Shown here: in pieces, positions 7,858 to 17,232 of the stretch
Position numbering within the stretch: the stretch's first letter is position 1
Layout: every line of letters starts with the position of its first letter
Source of the DNA: Candidatus Lucifugimonas marina
GTDB lineage: Bacteria; Chloroflexota; Dehalococcoidia; Lucifugimonadales; Lucifugimonadaceae
NCBI GenBank assembly: GCA_029593915.1
Contig: CP046147.1
Location: 1,178,001-1,242,000, forward strand
Direction of reading: 5' to 3'
Length of the DNA: 64,000 nt
Program-made: the position numbers and the translations under genes
The notes under the pieces: generated by a model
Told to the model about the DNA's origin: nothing
The model's input: the letters and a program-made list of their open reading frames with translations, nothing else
Database searches by the model: none

Positions 7858-10617
7858 ATGTTTAAGCTGTTCAGTAAACTCGTTGGCGATTCCAACGAAA
7901 AAGCCCTCAAAGATATTCAACCGCTCGTTGACGAGATTAATAATCTCGAACCTGAGTTTGAAAAACTCAGTGATGAAGAGCTAAAAGGCGTAACCGCCGA
8001 CTACCGAGCTCGATACCAGAGCGGTGAAAGTCTCGACGACATTCTCCCTGAGGCGTTCGCAGCCGTTCGAGAAGCATCTCGGCGTGTGGTTGGAATGCGA
8101 CCGTTCGACGTGCAGATGATCGGTGGAATCGTGCTTCACCAGGGCAAGATCGCTGAAATGCGAACTGGTGAAGGTAAAACCCTTGTCGCAACAATGCCGG
8201 CGTACTTGAACGCTATTACTGGCGAAGGTGCACACGTCATCACGGTTAACGACTACCTAGCCAAGCTTCATGCTGGCTGGATGGGCAATGTTCATCACGC
8301 ACTCGGAATTACCGTGGGATGTTTGCAAAATGATGGTTCGTGGGTCTTCAACCCCGACGCTCCACTTGCAGCGGGTTCAGGCGAAGAGCACAACGAAGAT
8401 GATGCTGACGCCGCACCGCCAGTTCGAACTCCTGAAGACAATTTCAATGCTGCCACTAAGCAAGAGGCATATGCCTGCGATATTACTTACGGCACGAACA
8501 ACGAATTCGGCTTCGACTATCTTCGCGACAACATGGTGGAAGAGTCTGACCGTCGTGTTCAACGAGGGCGCACGTACGCGATCGTCGATGAAGTCGATAG
8601 CATCCTAATTGACGAAGCACGAACACCGTTGATCATCTCGGGGCCTGCCAAAGAGCAAGGTCAGGAATACCGACGATTCTCTGTGCTAGCGAAGCGCCTT
8701 ACCCCCGACGTGCACTTCGAAATCGAAGACAAACGCAAGACGATCATGCTTTCCGACGAGGGAATCGCAGCAGTTGAGCGTGAGCTAAAGGTAGAGAACC
8801 TCTACGCACCCGAAAACGACGTACTCTCTCACTTCACCGAGAACGCCATCAGGGCAGAGCACGTTTATGCCAAAGATCGTGAATACGTCGTTCAGGGACA
8901 GGAAATCATTCTTGTCGACGAATTTACTGGACGACTAATGACAGGTCGTCGATTCTCAGATGGTCTGCATCAGGCTCTCGAAGCTAAAGAGGGTGTAAGG
9001 GTTCAGCGTGAATCGAACACCTATGCAACGATCACGCTTCAGAACTACTTCCGCATGTACGACAAGCTCTCCGGAATGACTGGTACGGCTGCGACTGAAG
9101 CTGAAGAACTCGACAAGATTTACAAGCTTGAAGTGGTCGATATCCCGACCAACAAGCCGATTCAGCGAGTCGACTTGGGCGATTTCATCTACATGACTGA
9201 AGAAGCCAAGTGGAACGCTATCGCTGAGAAGATTTCGGAACTTCACCACGATGGACGACCGGTGCTAGTCGGTACAACCAGCATCGATAAATCTGAGCTG
9301 CTGGGGCAGCTTCTCAAGAAGAAGCGCGTTCCGCACAACGTTCTCAATGCCAAACAGCATGAACGTGAAGCTAACGTAGTTGCCGAAGCCGGTAAGGCAG
9401 GTGCGGTAACCGTAGCAACGAACATGGCTGGTCGTGGTACCGACATCATTCTTGGAGGAAATCCTGACGTCACGACTCCATCTGATGCAGGTTGGGAAGC
9501 CGACCACAACACAATCATCCAAAAGGGTGGTCTGTTTGTGTTGGGAACCGAACGGCACGAGTCTCGCCGTATCGACAACCAGCTTCGTGGACGATGTGGT
9601 CGACAGGGTGACCCCGGCGAAACCCAGTTCTTCCTATCGACAGAAGACGATATTGTTCGCCGTTTCGGTGGCGACAAAATCCGTGGTGCGATGAACCTGT
9701 TCCGGTGGGAAGCCGACGTTCCTATTGAGAACAAAATGGTTTCTAGATCAGTCGAAACTGCCCAGACCAAAGTCGAAGCGCAAAACTTTGAAATTCGAAA
9801 ATATCTCGTCGACTACGACGATGTTGTGAACACGCAGCGCGACGTTATTTATCAGCTTCGCGACAAGATCATCGATGGTGAAGATCTTCGCCCTACGATT
9901 ACCGAGTACCTCGAAGAGGAAGTTCGAATAATCGTCAGCGAGCGGATTAACGGTGGTACCGAAAATTATGACGTTGATGGTCTGTTCCGTGATCTGATGC
10001 TGGTTTTCCCGACACCAGAGGGATTCCCGACAAGAGACGCCATATATGACATGCGCCCAGACGAGGCGGTCGAAACGTTCCTAGAATTGATCGACACGAT
10101 CTACGACAAGCGTACAGGCGAGTTTGGCGCAGAGTTGCTGCACAAGCTTGAACGCACGATCATGCTGCGAACCATCGATGAACACTGGGTTGAACACCTG
10201 ACTTCGATGGACAACATGCGGCAGGGAATTGGGCTTGAGGCAGCTGGACAGCGTGACCCGCTTGTCGCCTACAAGCGTCAGGCTTTCGAGATGTTCACAT
10301 CGCTCGACACCACGATCAAATCGTCGGTTGCTCGAACAATTTTCCGGGTCGCACTTACACAACAGCCACCACCATCGGAAGCACCGGTGACAACTGCTAC
10401 GAAGGCTGATGCCGACGTTTCGACTCAGAAGGCAAACGCCGTCGCGAATCAGAAATCGATTATGGCTGGAGTGAACTCAGGGCACGGCGGTAACCAGCAA
10501 GGCGGCAATAGCCTTGCTCAGGTGCCGACACACACGCCTGAGGGTCGAAAAATGACCCGAGCAGAGCGCCGCAAGATCGAACGCCTTCAGCGCAAACAGT
10601 CGAAGCAAGACAGCTAA
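7858..10617 (+). CDS. secA: Preprotein translocase ATPase SecA
   Basis: A 919-residue SecA, the ATPase that drives secretory proteins through SecYEG at the inner membrane. Walker A is MRTGEGKTLVATMPAYL (residues 101-117), the DEAD-type Walker B is in IVDEVDSILIDEARTPL, and the helicase II region has TNMAGRGTDIILGGNP and QLRGRCGRQGDPGETQFF. The preprotein cross-linking, helical wing and scaffold regions follow in order. A short acidic insertion (GEEHNEDDADAAPP) sits in nucleotide-binding domain 1. The C-terminal tail is Gln/Gly rich and ends in a basic helix, with no CxCx(n)CH/C zinc motif, so SecB-type tail binding is not expected. Downstream of prs in the same direction. Confidence 0.98.
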   Translation: MFKLFSKLVGDSNEKALKDIQPLVDEINNLEPEFEKLSDEELKGVTADYRARYQSGESLDDILPEAFAAVREASRRVVGMRPFDVQMIGGIVLHQGKIAEMRTGEGKTLVATMPAYLNAITGEGAHVITVNDYLAKLHAGWMGNVHHALGITVGCLQNDGSWVFNPDAPLAAGSGEEHNEDDADAAPPVRTPEDNFNAATKQEAYACDITYGTNNEFGFDYLRDNMVEESDRRVQRGRTYAIVDEVDSILIDEARTPLIISGPAKEQGQEYRRFSVLAKRLTPDVHFEIEDKRKTIMLSDEGIAAVERELKVENLYAPENDVLSHFTENAIRAEHVYAKDREYVVQGQEIILVDEFTGRLMTGRRFSDGLHQALEAKEGVRVQRESNTYATITLQNYFRMYDKLSGMTGTAATEAEELDKIYKLEVVDIPTNKPIQRVDLGDFIYMTEEAKWNAIAEKISELHHDGRPVLVGTTSIDKSELLGQLLKKKRVPHNVLNAKQHEREANVVAEAGKAGAVTVATNMAGRGTDIILGGNPDVTTPSDAGWEADHNTIIQKGGLFVLGTERHESRRIDNQLRGRCGRQGDPGETQFFLSTEDDIVRRFGGDKIRGAMNLFRWEADVPIENKMVSRSVETAQTKVEAQNFEIRKYLVDYDDVVNTQRDVIYQLRDKIIDGEDLRPTITEYLEEEVRIIVSERINGGTENYDVDGLFRDLMLVFPTPEGFPTRDAIYDMRPDEAVETFLELIDTIYDKRTGEFGAELLHKLERTIMLRTIDEHWVEHLTSMDNMRQGIGLEAAGQRDPLVAYKRQAFEMFTSLDTTIKSSVARTIFRVALTQQPPPSEAPVTTATKADADVSTQKANAVANQKSIMAGVNSGHGGNQQGGNSLAQVPTHTPEGRKMTRAERRKIERLQRKQSKQDS

Positions 10618-10680
10618 GTTCTTCCCAAGAAATCGAATTTTGTTGGGTAGCCAGCGGTTACTGAATGGGTGCTATTAGGG

Positions 10681-10708
10681 GTGACTCTGACTCAAGTTCA
10701 GAATGACA
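10681..10708 (+). repeat. Copy of a short imperfect palindrome ending TTCAGAATGACA
   Basis: Lies in the 177-bp secA-polX gap. GTGACTCTGACTCAAGTTCAGAATGACA is a degenerate palindrome (ACTCTGAC-TCAAG-TTCAGAAT). Its right half, GTTCAGAATGACA, is repeated exactly at 43792-43804, where the palindrome is perfect. This suggests a dispersed intergenic repeat rather than a terminator; there is no T-run. Confidence 0.4.
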
Positions 10709-10794
10709 GACGTTAGCGTAATCATCTGGCAAGTTCGGTTGAGTCTGTGCCTAATTCCACCTCGGTAAGCCCGCTTCGCGATAACCTGTAGGGC

Positions 10795-12558
10795 ATGGAT
10801 AACAATTCGATTTCTCAGGTGCTTGCCGACGTTGCCGTGCTGATGCAGGCGAAGGGCGAGAACGTATTCAAAGTTCGTGCTCATTCGAAGGCGTCAGACC
10901 AGATCAAAAGTCTGTCGTATCCGATCAGCGATATTGCTGACGATGCCGACAAACTCGGAGATATCCCCGGCTTTGGTGCAGGAATAATCGACATCGTTCA
11001 AGAGCTTGCTCGAACGGGGCGTCTGGGGCTATTCGAAGAGTTATCTGAAGAACTTCCAGATGGCGTTTTAGAGCTTGTTCAAATTCCAGGAATTGGCCCG
11101 AAGATTGCTGTTACGGCAGCCAATGATCTTGGGATTAGCACTTATGAACAGCTTGCTGCATCGATTGAATCGGGTGATTTTCAGCGGCTTCCTCGTATCA
11201 GTAAGAAGGGCGCTGCTCAGATACTTCGTCATGTGAAGATGAGGGTTGATCAGGGTAAACGGATAGGAATTGGGCCTGCGACTCAGGCTGCGTCGGATGT
11301 GATCGCCGAGCTGCGTGATCGATGTCCAGAAATAACGCAGATCGAAGTCGTTGGTAGCGTGCGAAGATCGGCAGAGCTGATCGGGGATATCAACATTGTT
11401 TGCGCTGTAGCAAATTCCGATGAGTCCGAGACAGTAATCGATGCGTTCACAACACTGTCCAACGTCCACGAAGTACAAAGCCATGACGAACAAACTGCCG
11501 AATTCACTGATCGAACGGGATTTGGTTATTCGGTAACTGTTGTAACCGACGATGCCTTTGCTGGAGCGTTGGTTTACGGCACGGGATCGGTGTCTCACGG
11601 TCAGCAATTGGAGAAACTGGCTATCGAACAAGGGCTCGAACTAACTCGCTTCGGACTTCTTGATTCTGACGGATCAGTCGTGGCCGGGCAATCTGAAGAA
11701 GAACTGTACAAGCGTCTAGGACTGGAACCGGTTGCTCCAGAGATACGAGAAAATACCGGGGAGTTAGAACTCGCCGCGAAGCAAGCCTTGCCACAGACCA
11801 TCACTCTTGGCGATATTCGCGGTGATCTTCATTCCCACACCAACTGGTCGGACGGTCGATACCCAATGGAAGACATGGTTGCAGCTGCTCAAGAGCGTGG
11901 TCTTGAGTATCTGGCTATTACCGATCATTCCCCGAGCGCCACGGTTGCGAACGGACTCAAGCCCGACATGCTGCTTGCTCACAACACTGCTGTTCGGGAG
12001 ATGGCTGAGTCTTCGGGAATGCCATTGCTGACGGGGACTGAAATGGACATCAAACCGGATGGTTCGCTCGACTACAGCGATGAACTGCTTGCTGATCTCG
12101 ATATCGTTATCGCCTCGATTCACTCCGGAATGGAGCAGGATAGCTCTACTATGACCCAGCGCGTGATCGATGCAATGGAAAGTCCGCATGTCGATGTGAT
12201 CTGCCATCTGACGGCGCGGCTGCTTGGAAAGCGAGCACCTGTCGAGATAGACATCGATGCAGTGCTCGAAGCAGCTGTTCGAACTGGCACAGTGATGGAG
12301 ATAAATGCCTCACCAGACCGCATAGATTTGAGGGCTGACCACGTGCGGAAAGCGGTCGATCTAGGTGTAATCTTTGCTATTAACACCGACTCGCACAGAG
12401 TTTTGCAGTTCGACAACATGCGATTTGGTGTAAATACGGCGATTCGCGGTTGGGTGGAGCCCAATCGTGTGATCAACACGCTTCACTATGCGGAGCTCAT
12501 GGCGTTCCTAGCGCTCCCAAAATCAGAACGATACGCATTCAACGAGTCTCGTGGTTAG
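10795..12558 (+). CDS. PolX-like protein: helix-hairpin-helix/Pol beta-type domain fused to a PHP domain
   Basis: A 587-residue protein with the layout of bacterial PolX: N-terminal 8-kDa-like and HhH regions (IPGFGAG near 57, IPGIGPK 97-103), a Pol beta-type palm (about 180-315), and a C-terminal PHP phosphoesterase domain (about 340-575). The palm is damaged. GSVRRSAELIGDIN keeps D198 but has N200 where the second metal Asp belongs, and the third Asp position reads SVTVV (246-250). The PHP metal ligands look intact: DLHSHTNWSDG, ITDHSPS, GTEMDI, ASIHSG, ICHLTAR and NTDSH. The protein therefore probably lacks nucleotidyl transfer but may keep 3'-5' exonuclease or phosphoesterase activity in DNA repair. 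The next gene starts 8 bp before its stop. Confidence 0.85.
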   Translation: MDNNSISQVLADVAVLMQAKGENVFKVRAHSKASDQIKSLSYPISDIADDADKLGDIPGFGAGIIDIVQELARTGRLGLFEELSEELPDGVLELVQIPGIGPKIAVTAANDLGISTYEQLAASIESGDFQRLPRISKKGAAQILRHVKMRVDQGKRIGIGPATQAASDVIAELRDRCPEITQIEVVGSVRRSAELIGDINIVCAVANSDESETVIDAFTTLSNVHEVQSHDEQTAEFTDRTGFGYSVTVVTDDAFAGALVYGTGSVSHGQQLEKLAIEQGLELTRFGLLDSDGSVVAGQSEEELYKRLGLEPVAPEIRENTGELELAAKQALPQTITLGDIRGDLHSHTNWSDGRYPMEDMVAAAQERGLEYLAITDHSPSATVANGLKPDMLLAHNTAVREMAESSGMPLLTGTEMDIKPDGSLDYSDELLADLDIVIASIHSGMEQDSSTMTQRVIDAMESPHVDVICHLTARLLGKRAPVEIDIDAVLEAAVRTGTVMEINASPDRIDLRADHVRKAVDLGVIFAINTDSHRVLQFDNMRFGVNTAIRGWVEPNRVINTLHYAELMAFLALPKSERYAFNESRG

Positions 12559-13357
12559 CAGTCAAGAATCAAGTACAACAGTCGAATCGCTAGCGCGCGA
12601 AGCACGGGCAGTTATCTCGCGACTGAAGACAGACCTCGAACCGATAGAGATCGGCGGCGAGCGATGGAAGCTTACGATTCTCGAAACCATTGCAAAATGG
12701 CCGTTGGCAAGCGAAAAGCATGCTGGCGAAGTTCTTGTTTATTTGATTGGTGGCGAAGCGTTTGATTGGCGCCTACTTGCCCAACGATTGCTTGAAGAGT
12801 GCGGCTCTTCGATTGAAGAGGATAAGTGGCGAGAGTGGCTATCCGATCCCGTTTTGTTTGCGGGATTTGAAGAGCCTGAATTCATGCGGGCTGTGGGTGT
12901 GGACAAGGGCAGGGCGCATCTTTCTTACTTCTATGGTGTGACTGTGGAGCAGGCGTTGATAGGAGCAGTCGAAGAGGAGGTTACTCATCGACGCGTTGCT
13001 GCTGGACGTCAGTTGAGCGATCAGTCGCTAGAGACGGCGTACGAAACTCTTTACGGAAACACTCGAGATCAACTCTGGGAAGTTTTCAAGCTTGAAGTCG
13101 GCATCACAGCTCCCCGAGACGGATGGCGACATCGTGATGAGCACACTCTTGGCTCTGAAGATGCGTTCACATACTGGCTGTTCAAGTTACGAATGGAACG
13201 ATCTGATCCCGCCAAGATCGCGAGCGACACGCGCAAGGGGCTGGCGAAATTAGAGCGTATGCGACAGAACGACGTACGCAGGAAAAATATGATCCACTCG
13301 GACATGTTGCAGAAGAAAATGCGAGTGGGTCGCAAAAGCCGCCGAACGAAGCAGTGA
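12551..13357 (+). CDS. Hypothetical protein, overlaps polX-like gene
   Basis: A 268-residue soluble protein I do not recognise. It starts at a GTG inside the end of the PolX-like gene (8-bp overlap), which implies co-translation. It is rich in charged residues and predicted helix, with a Trp/Glu-rich first half (KWREWLSDPVLFAGFEEPEF) and a strongly basic C-terminal tail (KKMRVGRKSRRTKQ) that suggests nucleic-acid contact. There is no signal peptide, membrane helix or obvious catalytic motif. Its coupling to a DNA-repair-type gene hints at a role in DNA or RNA metabolism, but this is only inference from context. Confidence 0.7.
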   Translation: MVSSQESSTTVESLAREARAVISRLKTDLEPIEIGGERWKLTILETIAKWPLASEKHAGEVLVYLIGGEAFDWRLLAQRLLEECGSSIEEDKWREWLSDPVLFAGFEEPEFMRAVGVDKGRAHLSYFYGVTVEQALIGAVEEEVTHRRVAAGRQLSDQSLETAYETLYGNTRDQLWEVFKLEVGITAPRDGWRHRDEHTLGSEDAFTYWLFKLRMERSDPAKIASDTRKGLAKLERMRQNDVRRKNMIHSDMLQKKMRVGRKSRRTKQ

Positions 13358-13414
13358 CAATAATAGGCATTGCGTTCGACCTGACGAACGGCTAGCCTAA
13401 AAGTGATATTGAAT

Positions 13415-13698
13415 CAGCTTCGACGAGAAGTAGTAGCGGATTAGCAGGGTCCAAGAGAGCCGGTGGTTGGTGTGAACCGGAACCCTAGCGTTTGCGAAGT
13501 CGTCTCCGAGCTGGTGGTCTGAAATTTTTGTTTTGCTGAGCACTCAAAACTACTAAGTTCACCCGGTAGCTCCGTTACAGCTAATTGAGTGGTTCATTCG
13601 AATCTAAAAGACGAATGAGCAACGAAGGTGGTACCGCGGTCAACCCGTCCTTTGATGAAGTTATTTTGAAAACTTCTGAAGTGGATGGGTTTTTTATT
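13415..13698 (+). promoter_or_regulatory. T-box riboswitch controlling valS
   Basis: The 391-bp gap before valS holds a complete T-box leader. The diagnostic T-box sequence GAAGGTGGTACCGCGG is at 13624-13639. Stem I closes with CAGCTTCG (13415) against CGAGCTG (13507-13513). The AGAGA bulge and the GGTTGGTGTGAA distal loop are at about 13453-13476. An AGTA...GAA loop-E-like pair flanks a candidate specifier GUC (13499-13501), a valine codon. The terminator is AACCCGTCC (13642-13650) paired with GGATGGGTT (13683-13691), followed by a T-run. Uncharged tRNA-Val would stabilise the antiterminator and allow valS transcription. The specifier assignment is less sure than the T-box itself. Confidence 0.93.
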
Positions 13699-13748
13699 GC
13701 CCATTTTTATGGCTCGAAATGGTCAACAAGACCAAGTAGGAAAAGAAT

Positions 13749-16409
13749 TTGAAATCGATAGAGTTTGGCGATCTTCCAAAGCGCTTTGATATCAACGAGC
13801 GTGAACTGCACTGGCGTAAACGCTGGGCCGAGCTTGGCGTCGAGAAGCGCGACCCCAACGCACCGCGTGAGAAGTCGTTCGTCATCGATTCACCACCGCC
13901 GACCGTGAGTGGCTCGCTGCATATCGGGCACATCTTCTCGTACACGCACCAGGACTTGCTCGCTCGTTACAAGCGAATGGCGGGCTGGAACGTTGCCTAC
14001 CCAATGGGCTGGGACGACAACGGACTTCCAACCGAACGTCGGGTTCAGAATTACTTCATGGTTCGCGCCGAACGAGGTGTGCCATACATCGAAAACCTCG
14101 ATGTCGAGGCAGCGCGTGCTGAAAAAGGACTGAAGAAAAACCAACAGCTTGTTATCAACCGACAAAACTTCATAGAGCTGTGTCGCGTTGTAACCGAGAT
14201 GGACGAGATCGTCTTTAAAGAGACGTTCGACCGAATGGGGTACTCGATCGACTGGTCGGATGAATACGCGACTATCGACGAGAAAAGCCGCCGTATCGCT
14301 CAACGAAGTTTCTTGGATCTGTATGAGAAAAATCACGTCTACCAGCTTGAATCGCCAACAATGTGGGACGTCGATTTTCAAACTGCGGTAGCTCAGGCTG
14401 AGGTGGAAGATCGTGAAAAGGGCGGGGCGTATCACGACATCGAGTTTGGTGTATTCGAAGAGGATGCACCAGTTAAGAGTTTCGTTATTTCAACCACTCG
14501 ACCCGAACTACTGGCTGCCTGTGTGGGAATAACTGCTCACCCCGATGATGAACGATTCAAGGGACTGTTTGGCAAGCACGCCGTAACGCCGGGATTCTTC
14601 GCCAAAGTTCCGATCTTCCCGAGCACCGAGGCCGATCCTGAAAAGGGAACCGGAATTTTGATGGTGTGTACGTTTGGTGATCAGACCGACGTTGCGTGGT
14701 GGCGCGAGGAAGGACTAGAGCTGCGCCAGATTATGGGGCGCAACGGTCGGATTCTCGATCATGAATTCGTTGCCGAAGGTGCTGATGGCTGGGAGAGCCT
14801 GAATCCTGCTCGAGCGAATGAAAACTACAAGACCATCGTCGGCAAGCGAACGCCATCGGCTAAGTCGCTCGTTGTAGAGCTAATGCGTGATCCTGAAAAC
14901 TCGGCGACTGGTAACGGCGCTCCGCTTCAGGACGAACCAAAGCAGATTCAACACCCCGTTCGATATTACGAGAAGGGCGATAGTCCTCTCGAATACCTGA
15001 CCACTCGCCAATGGTTCGTTCGCATGCTCGATAAGACCGACCAGATGATCGAAATGGGACGCAAGATCACCTGGCATCCGGAGTTCATGCGAAAGCGATT
15101 CGAGAACTGGACAGAAAATTTGAACGTCGACTGGTGCATTTCGCGCCAACGGTACTTCGGTGTTCCAATTCCTGTTTGGTATCCGCTCGATGATCAGGGT
15201 GAGCCGCAGTACGATCAGGCAATCATCGCAACCCCCGACATGCTTCCGGTTGACCCAGAATCAGTGGCAGCCCCCGGATACGAAGAAAGCCAGCGGGGTG
15301 TTCCCGGCGGATTCTCGGGTGAACCAGATATTTTCGATACGTGGTTCACTTCGTCACTAAGTCCACAGACCGTAGCGCGCTGGGGTGATGAAGATGATCA
15401 GATGAATACGTTGTTCCCGATGGACGTACGTCCGCAGGGTCACGACATTATTCGAACGTGGGCGTTCTACACGATCGCCAAAGCGATGCTGCACCAGGAA
15501 TCGGTTCCGTGGCACAACATCAACCTTTCGGGTTGGGTGCTTGATCCCGACCGGAAGAAGATGTCGAAATCAAAGGGTAATGTAGTAACACCAGTCGATA
15601 CTCTCGACCGGTTTGGTGCCGATGCCGTTCGATACTGGTCGGCATCGTTCAAGCTGGGTACAGATGCTGCACACGACGAGGCAATCTTCAAGATTGGTGG
15701 CAAGCTAGTCACGAAGCTGTATAACGCCGGAAAGTTCGTGTTGGCGCAAACCGCTGACGAAGGTCCGATCACCAACGAGCTAGATCGGGCGTTTATCGCA
15801 GAACTCAAGGAAGTTGTTCGTATCGCGTCTGAAGCATTCGACAAGTTCGAGTTCTCGGTTGCACTACAGGAGACAGAAAAATTCTTTTGGGGTGCATTCA
15901 CCGACAACTACATTGAGTTGCTGAAACGACGTTCACGGTCGGAAGACGACCCCGAAGGTCGCGCCTCGGCGGTTGCAACTCTGCGGCTTGGTCTCAATGT
16001 TGTTTTGCGATTGTTCGCACCTGTTGTTCCGACCATCGCTGATGAAGTTTGGAGCTGGGTTTTCGCCGAAGAGACGGGTCATCCATCGATTCACAAAGCT
16101 CCATGGCCAACGGTTGAGGAGTTGGATTCGATACCTGCTCCTGAAATCGCTGGATCATTCCCAGCTGCGTGTGACGCTATTTCAGCAATTCGCAAAGCCA
16201 AGAGCGAGAGCGGTGTGAGCCTGAATCGTGAGTTGTTGAGCCTCGTGCTTGAGGCTGATGAGGCTGGCCAGTCGGATCTGCGGCTGGTGCTCGATGATGT
16301 GGCAGCCGCCGGTGGGGCAGAGGCGATCAGTTTCGCCACGGGCACACCGACTGCCGATTGGCGATACACCGCAAAGATTGAGGCCGCTGAAGCTCCTGAG
16401 AAGAAGTAG
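13749..16409 (+). CDS. valS: Valyl-tRNA synthetase
   Basis: An 886-residue class I aminoacyl-tRNA synthetase that charges tRNA-Val. The ATP site shows HIGH (residues 58-61, in SGSLHIGHIF) and KMSKS (in DRKKMSKSKGNVV). The zinc-less CP1 editing domain has the conserved STTRPELLAACV. WDDNGLPTERRVQNYF and RPQGHDIIRTWAFY are typical of ValS rather than IleS or LeuS. The start is TTG at 13749, chosen because AGGAAAAG lies 4-10 nt upstream and the protein begins at the usual place. The C-terminal tail is short compared with E. coli ValS and appears to lack the long coiled-coil arm. Expression is set by the T-box leader upstream. Confidence 0.97.
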   Translation: MKSIEFGDLPKRFDINERELHWRKRWAELGVEKRDPNAPREKSFVIDSPPPTVSGSLHIGHIFSYTHQDLLARYKRMAGWNVAYPMGWDDNGLPTERRVQNYFMVRAERGVPYIENLDVEAARAEKGLKKNQQLVINRQNFIELCRVVTEMDEIVFKETFDRMGYSIDWSDEYATIDEKSRRIAQRSFLDLYEKNHVYQLESPTMWDVDFQTAVAQAEVEDREKGGAYHDIEFGVFEEDAPVKSFVISTTRPELLAACVGITAHPDDERFKGLFGKHAVTPGFFAKVPIFPSTEADPEKGTGILMVCTFGDQTDVAWWREEGLELRQIMGRNGRILDHEFVAEGADGWESLNPARANENYKTIVGKRTPSAKSLVVELMRDPENSATGNGAPLQDEPKQIQHPVRYYEKGDSPLEYLTTRQWFVRMLDKTDQMIEMGRKITWHPEFMRKRFENWTENLNVDWCISRQRYFGVPIPVWYPLDDQGEPQYDQAIIATPDMLPVDPESVAAPGYEESQRGVPGGFSGEPDIFDTWFTSSLSPQTVARWGDEDDQMNTLFPMDVRPQGHDIIRTWAFYTIAKAMLHQESVPWHNINLSGWVLDPDRKKMSKSKGNVVTPVDTLDRFGADAVRYWSASFKLGTDAAHDEAIFKIGGKLVTKLYNAGKFVLAQTADEGPITNELDRAFIAELKEVVRIASEAFDKFEFSVALQETEKFFWGAFTDNYIELLKRRSRSEDDPEGRASAVATLRLGLNVVLRLFAPVVPTIADEVWSWVFAEETGHPSIHKAPWPTVEELDSIPAPEIAGSFPAACDAISAIRKAKSESGVSLNRELLSLVLEADEAGQSDLRLVLDDVAAAGGAEAISFATGTPTADWRYTAKIEAAEAPEKK

Positions 16410-16445
16410 GGCTGTCGGGGCATTGCGCTAGTTTGAATAAAATGA

Positions 16446-16476
16446 GACCGGGCTAATTGTTAGCCCGGTCTTTTTT
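16446..16476. terminator. Rho-independent terminator between valS and rraA-like gene
   Basis: A perfect 10-bp stem GACCGGGCTA / TAGCCCGGTC with a 5-nt loop, followed by six T on the plus strand. Read from the minus strand it is followed by a T-rich stretch, so it can end both valS and the convergent RraA-family gene. Confidence 0.93.
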
Positions 16477-16504
16477 GTTACTCACAAACCTGAAATTACC
16501 TGGA

Positions 16505-17191
16505 TTAACTCTTAGATTTCCATTCTTCCCACATTGCTGGGGTGAAGTTGGGTACTGAGAAGAACTTGTGCAGTGCACCTTCTTTGGCGCGTACTTCAGC
16601 GCACATCTTGGCAACGTCGGCAGCTTCGTCGACAGATACCCGAGTCGCACCATCGGCATCACACACGAGAATATCGCCGGGATTGATTTTCAGGCTAGCT
16701 ACGGTCACCGGAATCTCGTGTTCGATCATGTTGAACGGACCGTGACCGGGAACTCGTCCTGTTGCCCACAAGGGCAGTCCTGCCTGCTGAATCCCGGGAA
16801 TGTCTCGGGCGTTCCCTTCGACCAGCGCACCGACCGCACCAAGAGCAGCCATTTGGAACGCCATGCCATCACCGATGATTGCACCACGGCCAGACGGATT
16901 GTCGATGTCTTGCTGAACGACTATCACCGGCGCGTTGGCATTGGCGATTGAGTCGAAGTAGTCAGTTCGGGCGTAACCGTTGTCATCGCCAGCCGAGATC
17001 GGAGTCCAGGTTGACGTTAGTGCGTAACCAACCGCTGGCTTTTCACCCGGCGAAACGTACTCGTGCATTCTTGGATCGGTGTAATCGTCATCAGCGTGGA
17101 TGTAACCACGAACGAGGATACCGGCGTTTTGAACTGTGGCTGAATCGTATTCGGCTAGCGTGTCGAGAATCGACTGATCAACGGTTTTCAT
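16505..17191 (-). CDS. RraA family protein
   Basis: A 228-residue protein of the RraA / HMG-aldolase-like fold. The signature region GDGMAFQMAALGAVGALVEG followed by NARDIPGI (about residues 109-136) is the family's GxxxAxxAxxxGxxGxVVDGxxRD motif, with Asp and Arg that bind the divalent metal in the aldolase members. NPGDILVCDADGATRV is the second conserved block. Members are either regulators of RNase E or class II pyruvate aldolases/oxaloacetate decarboxylases; a catabolic aldolase or decarboxylase role is more likely in an organism with many acid-sugar enzymes. It lies 42 bp downstream of a small unknown gene and ends at the shared terminator. Confidence 0.85.
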   Translation of the reverse strand: MKTVDQSILDTLAEYDSATVQNAGILVRGYIHADDDYTDPRMHEYVSPGEKPAVGYALTSTWTPISAGDDNGYARTDYFDSIANANAPVIVVQQDIDNPSGRGAIIGDGMAFQMAALGAVGALVEGNARDIPGIQQAGLPLWATGRVPGHGPFNMIEHEIPVTVASLKINPGDILVCDADGATRVSVDEAADVAKMCAEVRAKEGALHKFFSVPNFTPAMWEEWKSKS

Positions 17192-17232
17192 TTGGGTGAA
17201 CTATTCCAGCGGTGCAATGCAAACGGCAGCGA

